Assembly: GCA_012295275.1 (NCBI GenBank)
Contig: CM022677.1
Span: 2,952,790-2,990,289 of the forward strand
Source of the DNA: Chrysomallon squamiferum
Lineage: Eukaryota > Mollusca > Gastropoda > Neomphalida > Peltospiridae
DNA length: 37,500 nt
Reading direction: 5' to 3'
Shown: positions 1-11,060 of the stretch, piece by piece
How positions within the stretch are numbered: position 1 is the first letter of the stretch
How the letters are laid out: every line of letters starts with the position of its first letter
Made by a program: the position numbers and the translations under genes
Notes under the pieces: generated by a model
Told to the model about the DNA's origin: nothing
The model's input: only the letters and a program-made list of their open reading frames with translations
The model's database searches: none

Positions 1-475
1 TTACTTATTTAAAATTTGTTTGAAATCGAATTTCAGTAAATGTTTCTATAAGGATTCTTTTACGTTATATTTGTCGGTATTCGTAAGAAGATTGTAGTCA
101 CTGCAAATATAAAGGTTTGAAGGTATATTTAAATAAACTAGTAAATAAATAAATGCATAATGAAAGAAATAAAGAAACAAAGAAACAAAAAAAAGAAAGA
201 AAGAAAGACAGAAAGAAAGATAGAAAAGCAAACTGTGAAACAAACAACAACCCAACAAACAAATAAACATACAAATAAATAAATATGAAATAAAAGTAAG
301 TAAACAAATTTAAAAAAAGAAGTAATTTATTAATTATATGACAATACAAAACTAAAAAAAAAATATTAAGAAAATGAAAAAAGAAATTGAAATCATAATA
401 AAAAAATAAAAAATAAAAAAAGGAAAAATATCCCCACAGAAATCTTTAAATATATATATTTTTTCTTTCTTATAT
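1..475. repeat. A-rich low-complexity DNA
   Basis: Runs of GAAA, AAAT and poly-A with short CAAACAA motifs cover this stretch. The open frames on the minus strand are only phenylalanine/leucine/tyrosine translations of this composition and are not genes. I see nothing else here. Confidence 0.7.
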
Positions 476-880
476 ACCTTAAAAGGGCCCCAGGCAATCG
501 ATTTCTTTTTGCAAAACCGTGATTGAACTCTTTTTAGTTTTAATGGAATTTTTTAGGCGGGGCCGCACTATGTATTGGACCGTGTACTGCTTACATTAGA
601 CCCCCTGTTTTGGATCAAGCTTGACGGATCGTAAATCGATGGCTTTGTGAATGCCGTAATGTTCTTCACAGCTGTTTTGTGATCCAAGAAATTCGCTTTT
701 TAACCATGGCAATAAGACCGAGAGCCGGCCGAGTAGAACAGAATATCGGCCATTTTGACAGGAACCAAAACAGAAATTTAAATGTGTGCTCTTTCGATAT
801 GAAACATCAATGATTGAATAAAAAGAAAAAAAGAAAAAAGAAATCACGAAATCTACATTCTTGAACGCATGGATGATTCG
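476..880. other. Island of higher-complexity unique sequence, no recognised gene
   Basis: Flanked by A/T-rich repeats, this part is richer in G+C, with CpG-containing patches such as GGCGGGGCCGC near 557 and GAGCCGGCCGAG near 721. A minus-strand frame of 83 codons (596-847) crosses it, but I recognise no domain and see no convincing splice sites. It could be a non-coding exon, a regulatory element or an old repeat. Confidence 0.3.
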
Positions 881-2205
881 TGTGTGGGAATATTAATTAA
901 TTAATCAGTTCTTTTCTCGTTTCTGTTGTAAATAACGGAATGTTAAGGTGACATGTTTATGTTCGTGTGTTTCCGTGAGTTTTCTTTAGTTTCGCAAATA
1001 ACTAGTATATCAAATGAACACCTTAATTCTTGACTTGTGAAAGAGAAAGAGCAAATGTTTGAATAACTAAAAATGGAGATATAAAAACCTTTTTTTGTTG
1101 TTTGCAGTTAACGGTAAAGAAAGAAAGAAAGAAAAATAATAATTTTTTTCTCTTTCACTTTTTCTTTGTCTCTCTCTCTGTTTTTCTCTCTCTCAATACC
1201 TCTTGCTCTTACACACACACACATTTTTTTCTTTTTCTTTTTTTTCCTTTTATTTACACTCAAATTGAAATTTATATACGATAAATATATAAATCGTTGT
1301 AAAAGAAACAGGGAGAAAGAAAAAAAATTAAAAGATGATACCATTATTTTTTATTGCTGTAATTTTTTTAAAACTTTTTGTTGAATTACTTGATGTATCA
1401 GCGAAATTATGATTCAGAATTTCTGACTGTTTTGAAATGAATACATTATTATAATTTATATACGTGTTTAATTTTGTGTGAGTGTGTCTGTTAATGTATA
1501 TATGCATGTCATGTATATATAATGTGAATCTGTATTGAAATAATATGTTATTTTGTCCTTTATTTATATATTTATATATAAATAAGAGCAATTATGCAGC
1601 ATGCACTGCATCCCCCTCAACCACCCACCTACGCAGAACCTTCAACAACACAGTGACAATACTTCAGACACGTAACTGTACTCACACACACGCACGCACA
1701 CAAAGCCACATGCTAACAGTAAACCATTTTGTTAGAGACCCTCGCGAATTCATCCAAGCTATGCACATTTTATATCAGCACAGTAATTAATATATAATTA
1801 CCTCTGACCATCACTCGAAATGTGTAAACAGTTAAAGAGAATGACCATTCAAGGGGAAACAATCCAGTACAGTTTATTAACATGACAAAACGAAAAACCT
1901 ACACGACAGCTTTGTACGCAGGAAAAGGAACGATAACCGAAAAGAAAATGTCTACTTTGCCTGAGTCTCGTAGTAAATTTTCCAGTCGAGATGATTATTT
2001 ATCGATGAAAGCGTTGTGCTGATAACAGACCAGTAATTATAACACATAATGATTGATTCTAGGTTCGAGATGATTATTTATCAAAAATAACAGACCAGTA
2101 ATAAATAATTATTTTCTTTCTATTAAAAATTAAAAAGGTACTTAGTAGTTTGTTTTTGTCTTTCACTTAATTATCTTGTTTGTTGTAAATTTTACAGAAA
2201 ATGTT
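881..2205. other. AT-rich intergenic or intronic DNA with short repeats
   Basis: No gene recognised. It contains poly-pyrimidine stretches near 1140-1260, a short (AC)n near 1211, TATATA-rich DNA near 1490-1580, and a small imperfect duplication: the words GAGATGATTTATTTATC-like and AACAGACCAGTAAT occur at about 1987-2038 and again at about 2065-2102. Confidence 0.5.
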
Positions 2206-2209
2206 TTTT

Positions 2210-2212
<3 letters not shown>

Positions 2213-2241
<29 letters not shown>
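2213..2241. repeat. (GA)n microsatellite
   Basis: An uninterrupted GA dinucleotide run of about 29 bases, followed by AT-rich unique DNA up to about 2650 in which I see no gene. Confidence 0.9.
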
Positions 2242-2247
<6 letters not shown>

Positions 2248-2654
2248 ACAAAGTCATTTAGTTTATTTTATTTTTTATTCATTTGTTCATTAAAAGCATT
2301 TATACTTAAAGATTTATTATTACTATTTAGATTAGTTTGTTTATCAGAACATTTTATTCTATATTTTATAATTTCTGTACAGTATAATTTAAAACACTAT
2401 ATAGGTATTTTGTTTATTTATGTTTTCAAATTGTATTTTTATTTATTCTCTGTTTATTTTACTTTATTTTACAACTCTTAAAATATAGTACATAACTTTT
2501 GACATTACATTTACAGATTATTAATTTTATTTTATATGAAATTATTGCATTTACTTAAATATATTTCATTTAATTATTTTTCATTTATCAGTATATTATA
2601 TATTCATTTATTTATTCTTTTTTATTCCTATTAATAACATTGTTTAGTGTGTCA

Positions 2655-3590
2655 GTTTGGGAAATTAATAATTAAAAATAAATAAATAAGAGAAAATATG
2701 CTAAAAACAAATTAAAAATTAAAAAAAAATAAATTATTATTAAAAAACCAAAATTTAAATTTTTAAGAGAAAAATTAATAAAACAAACAAAAATTAAAAT
2801 AAATAAATGAGAAAATTTGGGAAAACAAATTAAAAATTAAAAATAAATAAATAAGAGAAAATATGCTAAAAACAAATTAAAAATAAAAATAAATAAAAAG
2901 AGAAAATATGCTAAAAACAAATTAAAATTAAAAAAAATAAATAAAAGAAAAAAAATCAAAAAAAAAAAATTTTTTTAAAATCATTTTAACAAATTTTTTA
3001 AAATAAAATAAGAGAAAATAAAAAATCAAATTAAAATTAAAATAAATAAATAAGAAAATATGTTCAAATTAATTTTAAAATAAATAAGAAAATTTGCTTG
3101 AAACAAATTAAAAATTTAAATAAAATAAGAGAAAATATGCTAAAAAAAATTTTTTTAAAAATAAATAAATAAGAGAAAATATGCTTTTAAAAATAAAAAT
3201 AAATAAATAAGAGAAAATATGCTAAAAATCCGAAAAAAAAAAATCTTCCATAAGAGAAAATATGCTAAAAACAAATTAATAAGAAAAAAATAAATAAATA
3301 AGAAAAATATTTTTTTAAACAAATTAATAAAAAAATAAATAAATAAGAGAAAATATGTTAAAAAACAAATTTCTTTTAAAAAAAAGAATGTTCTGAGAAA
3401 ATTTGTAAAAAAAATTAAAAATAAATAAATAAGATCCGAATATGCTTTGAAATTAAAATCAAAAAATTTATATATGTATTGAATGTGAAAAATAATAACG
3501 CTAAAAAAAAATGAAAATTTGTAAAAAAATAAATAAGAGAAAACACTAAAACAAATTAAGATTTAAAAATAAATAAATAAGATATGTGTC
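2655..3590. repeat. Degenerate A-rich satellite, unit about 40-45 bp
   Basis: The words AAATAAATAAATAAGAGAAA, ATATGCTAAAAACAAATTA and AAAAATTAAAAA recur in the same order about twenty times, with many small insertions and deletions in the homopolymer parts. The array ends where (AGAC)n-like DNA begins near 3630. Some irregularity may be assembly or sequencing noise in homopolymers rather than real variation. Confidence 0.75.
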
Positions 3591-3627
3591 TGTGAGATCT
3601 AACATCTAGATAAACATTCAGAACACT

Positions 3628-3700
3628 CAGACAGACAGACAGACGCACTAACAGACACACAGACAGACAGACAGGCACACACAGACACACAGACACGCTG
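3628..3700. repeat. (ACAG)n / (AC)n microsatellite
   Basis: Repeated ACAG and ACAC words with scattered interruptions. The minus-strand frame rich in Ser-Val-Cys that crosses it is a product of the repeat. Confidence 0.8.
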
Positions 3701-3719
3701 ATAAACAGAGATAATTCAC

Positions 3720-4870
3720 ACACGTTACACTGACTGTGCAATAACAGTCACCACTGCTTGTAATAACATCAACTACAACTGTAAAGATGGCAACGATGAC
3801 GACCCTGATGACGATGATGCAGTTTACTGTGAGATGATTTGATAAGGGATGTCTTTATGGTGCTGCTGCTGATGATGTTGATTGTTGCGACATCATTGTT
3901 TTGACCATAACTTCGTAGTGCGATGCTGGTAATTAGGTGGATGCTGGCGCCATTTTTAACTTTTAACCTACAGCAATATCTTCTGTGTGGAGGAGTTTAT
4001 TACATTTTTTTCCCAATCTAACTCACATAGTACAAACTTCTGTAAACGAAACATGCAGACTTTTAGCAATAACATTTTATTTTTTCTAAAACTTTTATTT
4101 TGACTTATTTTCTCGTTCTAACCTCATAGAAAGAACTATAAGCATTACTATTAGTTTAACAAAAAACAAAATACAAATGATTTTAGCTTCTTTTCCCCTG
4201 TTTCTGTGTTATAAATAGTACAGATTAATATGTAATTAATTATTTTTCATAATGTTATTATTATTTCATTTAACTTAATTTCGTATTCCGGCTATTTCCG
4301 TTAATGAATCAAATTTTAATATATTTTATTCTCTAATTTTCCTGTTGTTTAACCATAACAAACCTCACAAAAGACTCCACAAATAAAAAAAATAAAAAGA
4401 GAAAAGTATATATATATATTTATTTATAAAATTATGACATCACATTATTATTATTTTTTTTTTCACTATTACTTATTCTTCTCTCATTCATCCAGTATTT
4501 TATATACAATAATGCTTTCATCACTTCATTATTTTTATTATATCAGTTTTACGTTATAGTGTATTTCATTATAAAATGACTGTTTCAAGTATTAAGCTCT
4601 GCTCGTTTAGTTAACTCTTTAAACCCGTTAAACCTGGGTAGCTGCGACTTAGAGATCAAACTATCACAACATCGTGTGTGTTTACGTAAAAGCTAATCAG
4701 ACTGTTTTGTAAACAAAGACAACACATACCACCACCTTGCCTGACAGATTTCTTCCAACAAAAAAAACATCAAAGCACTTCTGTTTATTTATTTATATAT
4801 ATTTTTCATTTTTAATTTTGTTTTTGTAAAAGATTTATGATTTGTGTCTGGTTTTTTACTTTTTTTTTTT
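3720..4870. other. Gene-poor AT-rich DNA
   Basis: The sequence is of ordinary complexity, with GATGATG and TGCTGCTG patches at about 3790-3880 and A/T runs later. No open frame with splice sites or recognisable protein is seen on either strand. Confidence 0.5.
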
Positions 4871-4879
4871 TTTTATGAA

Positions 4880-5350
4880 TGTATCTAAATGTGATCTGTA
4901 TTTTGAAATGTACATTTTTCTTTTCATGTTTGTTTTGTTGTAGAAATGTACATTTTGTATTACAGTATACATTATTGTCCCCACATATATCTTTTCTTTC
5001 CTTTTTTCTTTCTTTCATTCTTTTTAATTTTATAGAAATAAATACAAATAATGAAATGTATTTTACCTCCATTCTTACTTATCTTTTTCTTGAAATGTGT
5101 CCATATATTAAAATGTACATTGCTTTGTAACAATTATTTATTTTTTCCCATTCATTTTTTTTTTTTTTCTTTTTCTCTTTTCACACATTCATCTAAATAA
5201 TGAATTCATACAATCTATTTCTGGGTTCATTTTCTTTTGGAAATGCAAATATTGAAATGTAAATTGCTTTTCCATATTTATCTTCTTTTCAGAAATTCAC
5301 TGACATATTGAAATGTTCACTGTTTTTGTGTATTTCTCTTCTTTTGCAGA
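4880..5350. repeat. Degenerate tandem repeat around the word TTGAAATGTACATT
   Basis: The words GAAATGTACATT, ATTAAAATGTACATTG, ATTGAAATGTAAATTG and ATTGAAATGTTCACTG recur roughly every 60-170 bases, each followed by a pyrimidine-rich stretch and a CATAT word. This looks like four to six diverged copies of a unit near 100 bp. It is not a gene. Confidence 0.45.
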
Positions 5351-5394
5351 CAGATTAGTATTACCTTGAACAATAGAAACATCACTCACTAAAT

Positions 5395-5720
5395 AACATA
5401 TAATATAAATAAATAAATACATAATTAAATAAATATGAATAAATGAAGAAAAGTAAGTAAATAAATAAGAAAATGAATAAATAAACTATATTAAAATAAA
5501 ATAAAAAACAAATAAAATAATAAATAAGTAAATAAATAAATAAATAAAATATAATAATATAAAATAAACAAATATAATAAAATAATAAAAATAAATAATA
5601 GATAAATAAATAAAATAAAATAAATAAAAAACTAACTAAATAAAATAAAATAAAATAAAATAAAATAAAATGGAAATAAAACAAAATAAAATAAATTAAA
5701 AATTAAATAAATAAAATAAA
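5395..5720. repeat. (AAAT)n / (AAATA)n low-complexity block
   Basis: Almost entirely AAATA, AAAT and TAAAA words. Minus-strand open frames here encode only Phe, Tyr, Leu and Ile and are repeat artefacts. Confidence 0.85.
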
Positions 5721-5859
5721 CACCATGCAGTGCATTACAACACATCACAACACAACACAACACATTAAAAGTAAAAAAAAAAAAAAAAGATTTAAAAAAA
5801 ACCCCAAAACAACAAAGACGTAAAAGAATGAACAGTCGCGACCGCACAACAGAAACAAA

Positions 5860-6150
5860 TCAAGTCTGTCGTAACTGACTGTCTAAACGATTGTTTCGTT
5901 GCTCTCATTTGGCTCGCGCAGAAATCCCGGGGGGCTACCACGTTGGCATTTGTCGCCACGCTGTAACCGGAGTTAGCAGGAAATTAACACTTGCTCCCTC
6001 CCCCCAGTCGGAGATAATCTTGTAAATTTCACGGACATGTGTAAAACTTCGTGACGTTATATATAAAAATTTGTCGTTACTTTGAGATCGCTTGTTTGTT
6101 TGCAGCTTTAGCCTGAAGCGCGGTTGGTCTTAGGATCGACTCTTCTTCAG
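5860..6150 (+). promoter_or_regulatory. Possible promoter with TATA box and first exon
   Basis: This stretch stands out from its A/T-rich surroundings by several CpGs (GGCTCGCGCAG near 5911, CCCGGGGGG near 5927, GAAGCGCGG near 6115). TGACGTTA, resembling a CRE, lies at about 6052 and is followed directly by TATATAAAAA at 6059-6069. A transcription start about 25-30 bases downstream would give a short first exon ending at the candidate donor CTTCAG|GTGTGC at 6150. No protein start is identified, and the target gene is unknown. It could belong to the plus-strand exons that begin at 11369, but that is inference. Confidence 0.3.
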
Positions 6151-6379
6151 GTGTGCTCTGTCCACGAATCACGTTTCCTTGTTGTTGGTGTATGAAGCTC
6201 ATTGTTTGTTATGTGGTTTCCTGTCTGTTTGAAAATATAAAATATTTTTATTTGGTGTGTGCTGGTGGTATAATGTTTCCTCTTTCATATCATCATTATA
6301 TAAAAACAACCCCAAAACCCCCAAAACAATAACTCCCTTACAAAAAAACAAACAAACAAAAAACTAAATAAAATAAATA

Positions 6380-6473
6380 AACATACCATATGCGTGTGTG
6401 TGTGCGTGCGTGTGTTTGTGTGTGTGTGTTTATCTGCATTCTACCATGAATGGATGTGGGTATCCTCTCTGTC

Positions 6474-6506
<33 letters not shown>

Positions 6507-6510
6507 GTAC
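6380..6510. repeat. (TG)n then (CT)n microsatellites
   Basis: TG-rich tract at about 6393-6432 and a CT/TCTG tract at about 6465-6507. The surrounding 6150-7500 contains further (AC)n near 6848-6900, (AAT)n near 7237-7262 and no recognised gene. Confidence 0.85.
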
Positions 6511-7509
6511 CTAATGTTATCTTGAATACAACAAAGGTTAAAGAGGATTTATTTTAAGAAGTGTTTTATCTGGGTCAGTCACGCGGTCAGCAGATTGTTG
6601 GAGAGAGAAATATTTGATGTCAGGTCTGCACTCTTATTAAATCACTGAATTGTCAGAAAATTAGTTACAACAGGGACATTTTACTATTAGACATTCTGAT
6701 TATTTTCTGTTGTCGCATAAACCACATAGACACGAATATTACTTTTCTTATAAACAGTAACATTCAACTATGTTCATGATGTTTTCGCAGTGTGTAATAA
6801 TTTTAGAATCTGGAAGAGGGGGAAGAGATAACGGCTGCTTGACTACAACACACACACACACATGCACACACACACACACGCACTTATACACACATACATA
6901 TATACAGCAATACATACAAACATGTGTGCATGTGTGTGTGTTTGCAAACTCATATTAAAATGACACGTACATATACATACATGTATACATGCAAGTAAAA
7001 AAATATATTGTGTGTGTGCGTGCGCATTTGATTTAATATGAATTCTTAGGTTCAGTAAAGTAAATCGCTGTCAAGATATATGTAAGATAAAAATCACAAA
7101 CGCACTGATTTGACCCGAAGTAAAAAAACGTCGACTGCTAGCTTATGATTCTAATTTACCTTAGAAAATGAAAATAAATAAATAAATAGACAGAGATATA
7201 TAATTTGTTTAAAAGCAGATCGACTGTTATCATAATAATCATAATAATAATAATAATAATAATACCAGTAATAAAAAAAATCAAGAAGTAATAAATAAGT
7301 AAGGAAAATATATTTTAATTTTTAACTTTTTACATTTCTTTTGTATACATACATGACACAAATGGCAGTTTCTCAGAAGCGAAAGGTTTTTAAAAGTTAC
7401 ATACTGAAATTGCATTCATGTTAAAAGGAAGATCAGAAGATTACATAGATGCTGATATTGGGTCAGTCTTCAGTCTAAAAATCAAACCAGTGACCTCATT
7501 TGTAAAATT

Positions 7510-7512
<3 letters not shown>

Positions 7513-7562
<50 letters not shown>
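7513..7562. repeat. (CT)n microsatellite
   Basis: Perfect CT repeat of about 50 bases, followed by (GT)n at about 7660-7692. The minus-strand frame ending in Arg-Glu repeats is an artefact. Confidence 0.95.
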
Positions 7563-7567
<5 letters not shown>

Positions 7568-7779
7568 TAAGAGTATAACTATAGCTACTAATATTTTCAT
7601 TAATTTTGTAAATAATATTTTTATCAATTTATATTGTAATCGTGTCAAGATAAAATTGTGTGTGTGTGCAAGTGTGTGTGTGTGTGTGTGTGAATCTGTA
7701 TAGAATATTTCTCTCTGCAGTAAATCTTTTTTTAATTTTAGGCAAAAGAAACAAAACGGTGTGAAATAAAAATAAAAAT

Positions 7780-7935
7780 AAGACATGAATTAAAATGTAA
7801 TAGAATGAAATGAAATAAAATAAAATAAAAAATACATTAAAATGTAATAAAATAAAATAAAAAAATAAATGAAATGAAATGAAATAAAATAATAATAATA
7901 ATAATAATAATTTAAAATAAATAAAATAAAATGAA
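7780..7935. repeat. (AAAAT)n / (AAT)n block
   Basis: TAAAATAAAATG-like pentanucleotide repeats run into (AAT)n. The 117-codon minus frame here is repeat translation and not a gene. Confidence 0.85.
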
Positions 7936-8159
7936 ATTAAATCATTTATGTTTATAAGTTTGTGCCTTGGTAAACTGTCCATTCAGAATTTGAGTTTAAT
8001 AAAAATTCCAGAAATTATATCATTGATTAAGAATATGTTTTCTTGTTGACTACAATATTTTTATAAATAATTCCCGTTCCAAGAGAACTCCTCATAAGAC
8101 TGGACAACATTTTTTACTGATTAATGTAACTGGTTTCCTCTCTAGCAAGTAGGGTTATA

Positions 8160-8374
8160 TACTGTTTTCAATTTGAAATTTTCTTTCTTGTTTATTTATT
8201 ATTTTAATTCTTTTTATTTATTTTTATTTACGTATTTATTTGTTTTTATTAATACAATTATTTATTTTCTTATAATTTATTTTTATTTATTTATTTATTT
8301 ATTGATCTATTTTATTATATTTTATTTTATTTTATTTATTTAATTTCTTTAAATTATAATTTCTATTTTTTTAA

Positions 8375-8431
<57 letters not shown>

Positions 8432-8432
8432 C
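8160..8432. repeat. (TTTA)n then (ATT)n microsatellite
   Basis: T-rich TTTA/TTTTA words pass into a long (ATT)n array at 8379-8431. Confidence 0.9.
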
Positions 8433-8684
8433 AATTTGTTTGTTACAATACCATTCATAAAACTAGTGTTTAACCGAGTATCAGTTTATCTGATAAATAT
8501 CTGTGTCTGGCAGAGTCTTTAGACCAAACAAACTTGTAAAAAATATTAATATAATCTTTGGTTCTCTTCATAATTGAAAACATTAACATAATAATTTTAA
8601 TATCTATCAGTAGTTTAAGATAAAAATGATAATACTGTGGAATATTACAGCTGTTGTTAATGTTGTTGCTGGGGCTTTTTTATT

Positions 8685-8760
8685 ACTGTTGTTGTTGTTG
8701 TTGTTATTATTATTATTATGTTGTTGTTGTTGCTTTTTATTATTATTATTATTATTGCTG

Positions 8761-8815
<55 letters not shown>

Positions 8816-8816
8816 A
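8685..8816. repeat. (TTG)n / (TTA)n trinucleotide tract
   Basis: Trinucleotide repeats in which TTG and TTA units alternate in blocks. The plus-strand frame gives poly-leucine, which I take as an artefact because there is no start context, splice site or flanking coding signal. Confidence 0.9.
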
Positions 8817-8915
8817 AGTCCTTTAGATATTTTCAGTGAAAGAAAGCCTATTATTCTTATAATTTTCAGTTAATAAATACAATTTTAGCAATTGTTACCT
8901 ATTTATTGGTTTATT

Positions 8916-9049
8916 TAAATTGTTTAGATGTTACTTTGTGTTTTGTAGTGCTGGAACACCCCATATCTTCCCACAGTTTATCTAAATTGTTTAGATGTTA
9001 CTTTGTGTTTTGTAGTGCTGGAACACCCCATATCTTCCGACAGTTTATC
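8916..9049. repeat. 67-bp direct tandem duplication inside retroelement remnant
   Basis: Two adjacent copies of 67 bp (8916-8982 and 8983-9049) differ at essentially one base (CCCAC versus CCGAC). On the minus strand the second copy continues the gag-like reading frame, so the duplication arose within the decayed element. Confidence 0.85.
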
Positions 9050-9375
9050 TTCCCGTAACTGAAGAAAGGTCATGCCATCTCTCTGCTGAACTAATTGTTT
9101 TAGTTCTTTCTTCAGATTCTCACATTTTCAGAAAATAGCTGTGTTTTCCTGTACACTCTATCTAATAATTCAGACAAACAGTAAGAGAATTCTGTCAATG
9201 ATTTGCCTTCCTTCTGTGATCGATCAAAAAATAACTTCTGAAGTTCATGCCACTGATTATCTGTCTTCAGAACTCTTATGCAGAACATTCCAAACCACTT
9301 CAGGATTCTCTTGGTCTTGTTGTGACCTCAACCTAATTTCTTCTTTCGCTTCACCTTCTTTCACTCAAGTGAGCT
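8985..9375 (-). pseudogene. Gag capsid-like fragment of an LTR retroelement (broken)
   Basis: Minus-strand translation shows blocks typical of the Ty3/gypsy-type gag capsid region also found in PNMA/ZCCHC-like genes. They are a block with EEIRLRSQQDQENPE and a WNVL-type helix, then ELQKLFFDRSQKEGKSL, TEFSYCLSELLDRV and finally LKQLVQQRDGMTFLQLR. The order and spacing fit the family as I know it. The blocks lie in different frames, with at least two frameshifts and a stop between them, and the C-terminal part (zinc knuckle, protease, reverse transcriptase) is absent. It is an inactive relic lying directly downstream of an LTR in the same orientation. Confidence 0.65.
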
Positions 9376-9466
9376 GATATAAAACTAGCCTGCCCCTTTT
9401 CTGCAAGGCTCTGATGTAGAAATGTCCTTTCTACCTGATCCTGGAAATCTCTAAATTTGAGGCCAT

Positions 9467-9884
9467 TGTCTGACCTCACACAAAAACAACACAAGTTCCT
9501 TTTCAATTACATCTTTATTTCCTCTGCCTATTTATACTTCATGATATAAATAACAATATAATCTTATACAAGTATAGTAATCATAATGCAGAGAATTGTC
9601 TCAAACATCTTTCTCCCTTGCCAGATATTCTCTCTACTCTCTTGAACTCTCTTTCACCACAGTCACACAGATAACATTTCACACCACTGACCAATACTAG
9701 CAGACCATTACTGTCCTGGGTTCCTTAAGAAAGCACCAGTGTCAGTGTTTACCCTATATTAACATCCCAGGTGTCTTGGAGGAATTTCCCAAGTACTTTA
9801 CATCTAAACAACCAGAAATAAACCTCAAACATGTTAATGGTGTTGATGTATCTTTAAATTGTGCTTTTAGTTCAGTCCCTCACA
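9467..9884 (-). mobile_element. LTR of a Ty3/gypsy-like retrotransposon
   Basis: Read on the minus strand, the segment starts TGTGAGGGACT and ends GAGGTCAGACA, so it has the TG...CA ends of an LTR and is about 418 bp long. Inside are TATAAATAG (9528-9536) and AATAAA (9514-9519). Just past the end lies A-TGGCCTCAAATTTAG, where a tRNA primer binding site (starting TGG) would be expected. A gag-like frame follows about 100-200 bases further on. The other edge abuts an (AAT)n tract at 9885-9930, consistent with insertion into a microsatellite. No matching second LTR is seen in this window. Confidence 0.6.
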
Positions 9885-9889
9885 ATAAC

Positions 9890-9929
<40 letters not shown>

Positions 9930-10110
9930 GCTAACATAGTAGGATAGTGATAATAAAAGCTAATGTAGTAATGAGTTATCATAGCTGTAGTTGTAGTAGG
10001 TAGTAGTAGCAGCAGTAGTAATAACTAGTTTAGTAATAGTAGTAGTAGCAGCAGTATTAATAATAATAACTAGTTTAGTAATAGTAGCAGTAGTAGTATT
10101 AATAATAATA
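9885..10110. repeat. (AAT)n and (TAG/CAG)n trinucleotide repeats
   Basis: (AAT)n at 9885-9930 is followed by interrupted GTAGTAGTA / GCAGCAG words to about 10110. The words AATAATAACTAGTTTAGTAATAG and similar occur twice, suggesting a local duplication. Confidence 0.8.
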
Positions 10111-10435
10111 GTAGCTATGTAGTTTTAATAGAGGTGCAGTAGGAACAGTTCCTGCTTCCTCACATTTTAAATTTGAAATTCTAGTTTTTTAAACATTTTT
10201 TTATTAATATTTTTTCCTATCAGGGAAGGAGAGACTGTTGTCAGTGTTATCAGTTGTTGGGAAGTCATCACCATTGACAACATTGTATCTTAACAACCAG
10301 AAGAAAAACATAAAAGAAAATGAAATGGAAGAACTTTTCACAAAGGTGGCTCCTGCCATTGGTAATAAATAAATTAATTTTAAAAAATAGAACAATAAAA
10401 ATAATAAAAAAGAATCAATAATAAATAAATAAATA

Positions 10436-10530
10436 GCCTAAACCTAATCCTCACCCTCGTCCTAACCCTAACACTAGTCCTAACACTAGTCCTAACACTA
10501 GTCCTTACCCTAACTCTAACCTAAGCTAAT
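10436..10530. repeat. Degenerate interstitial telomere-like repeat
   Basis: CCTAACCCTAACACTAG, CCTAACACTAG (three times), CCTTACCCTAACTCTAACC and similar words form about 95 bases of diverged CCCTAA repeats (TTAGGG on the other strand) plus a derived 11-bp unit. Confidence 0.65.
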
Positions 10531-10764
10531 CCAATGGTAAAAATAAGAAAAAATAAGGAATACTAAGTAAAAGGGTTTATTCTTGTTAATGCTGTTGATC
10601 TGTTGATTTCTTTTTAAATTATTTATATAAACTTAATTAATTTCAAGGTCTCACTGTCAAGAAGTAAGGGGAGAAAACTGAATCATCTTGAATTGTCTCC
10701 CTTCAGTTGCAGACAGCTGCCTGATTAAACTGACAGCACCTGGAGGACATCCTGGTAAACAGTA

Positions 10765-10920
10765 GTGGTGGTAGTAGTAGTAGTAGTAGTAGCAGTACTA
10801 ACAGTAGTTGTTTTTAGAGAAATGATAAATGTAACAAGAAGAGTAGTGTAACAGCAGCAATAGTAGTAGTAACAGTAGTCATAGTTGTTGTTGTTGTAGT
10901 AATTATACTGATATTAGTAT
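10765..10920. repeat. (GTA)n interrupted trinucleotide repeats
   Basis: GTAGTAGTAGTA with AGCAGTA variants and short unique breaks. No gene is seen between 10130 and 11060. Confidence 0.8.
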
Positions 10921-11060
10921 AAAGAATCAGGCATAGGACTAATAGTGAAAAAATAACAGTAACCCTACCTGAATAAGGAATAATAGTAAATATTAGTTAT
11001 AGTAATGATGGTAATAAAAGTAGCATGTGATGATGCAGTAAATGTAGTAGTAGTAGCAGT

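Noticed and set aside
2040-2100. tRNA-like TTCGA box
   Set aside because: GGTTCGAGA occurs, but no A box, acceptor stem or cloverleaf can be drawn around it. No tRNA or rRNA gene was recognised in the window.
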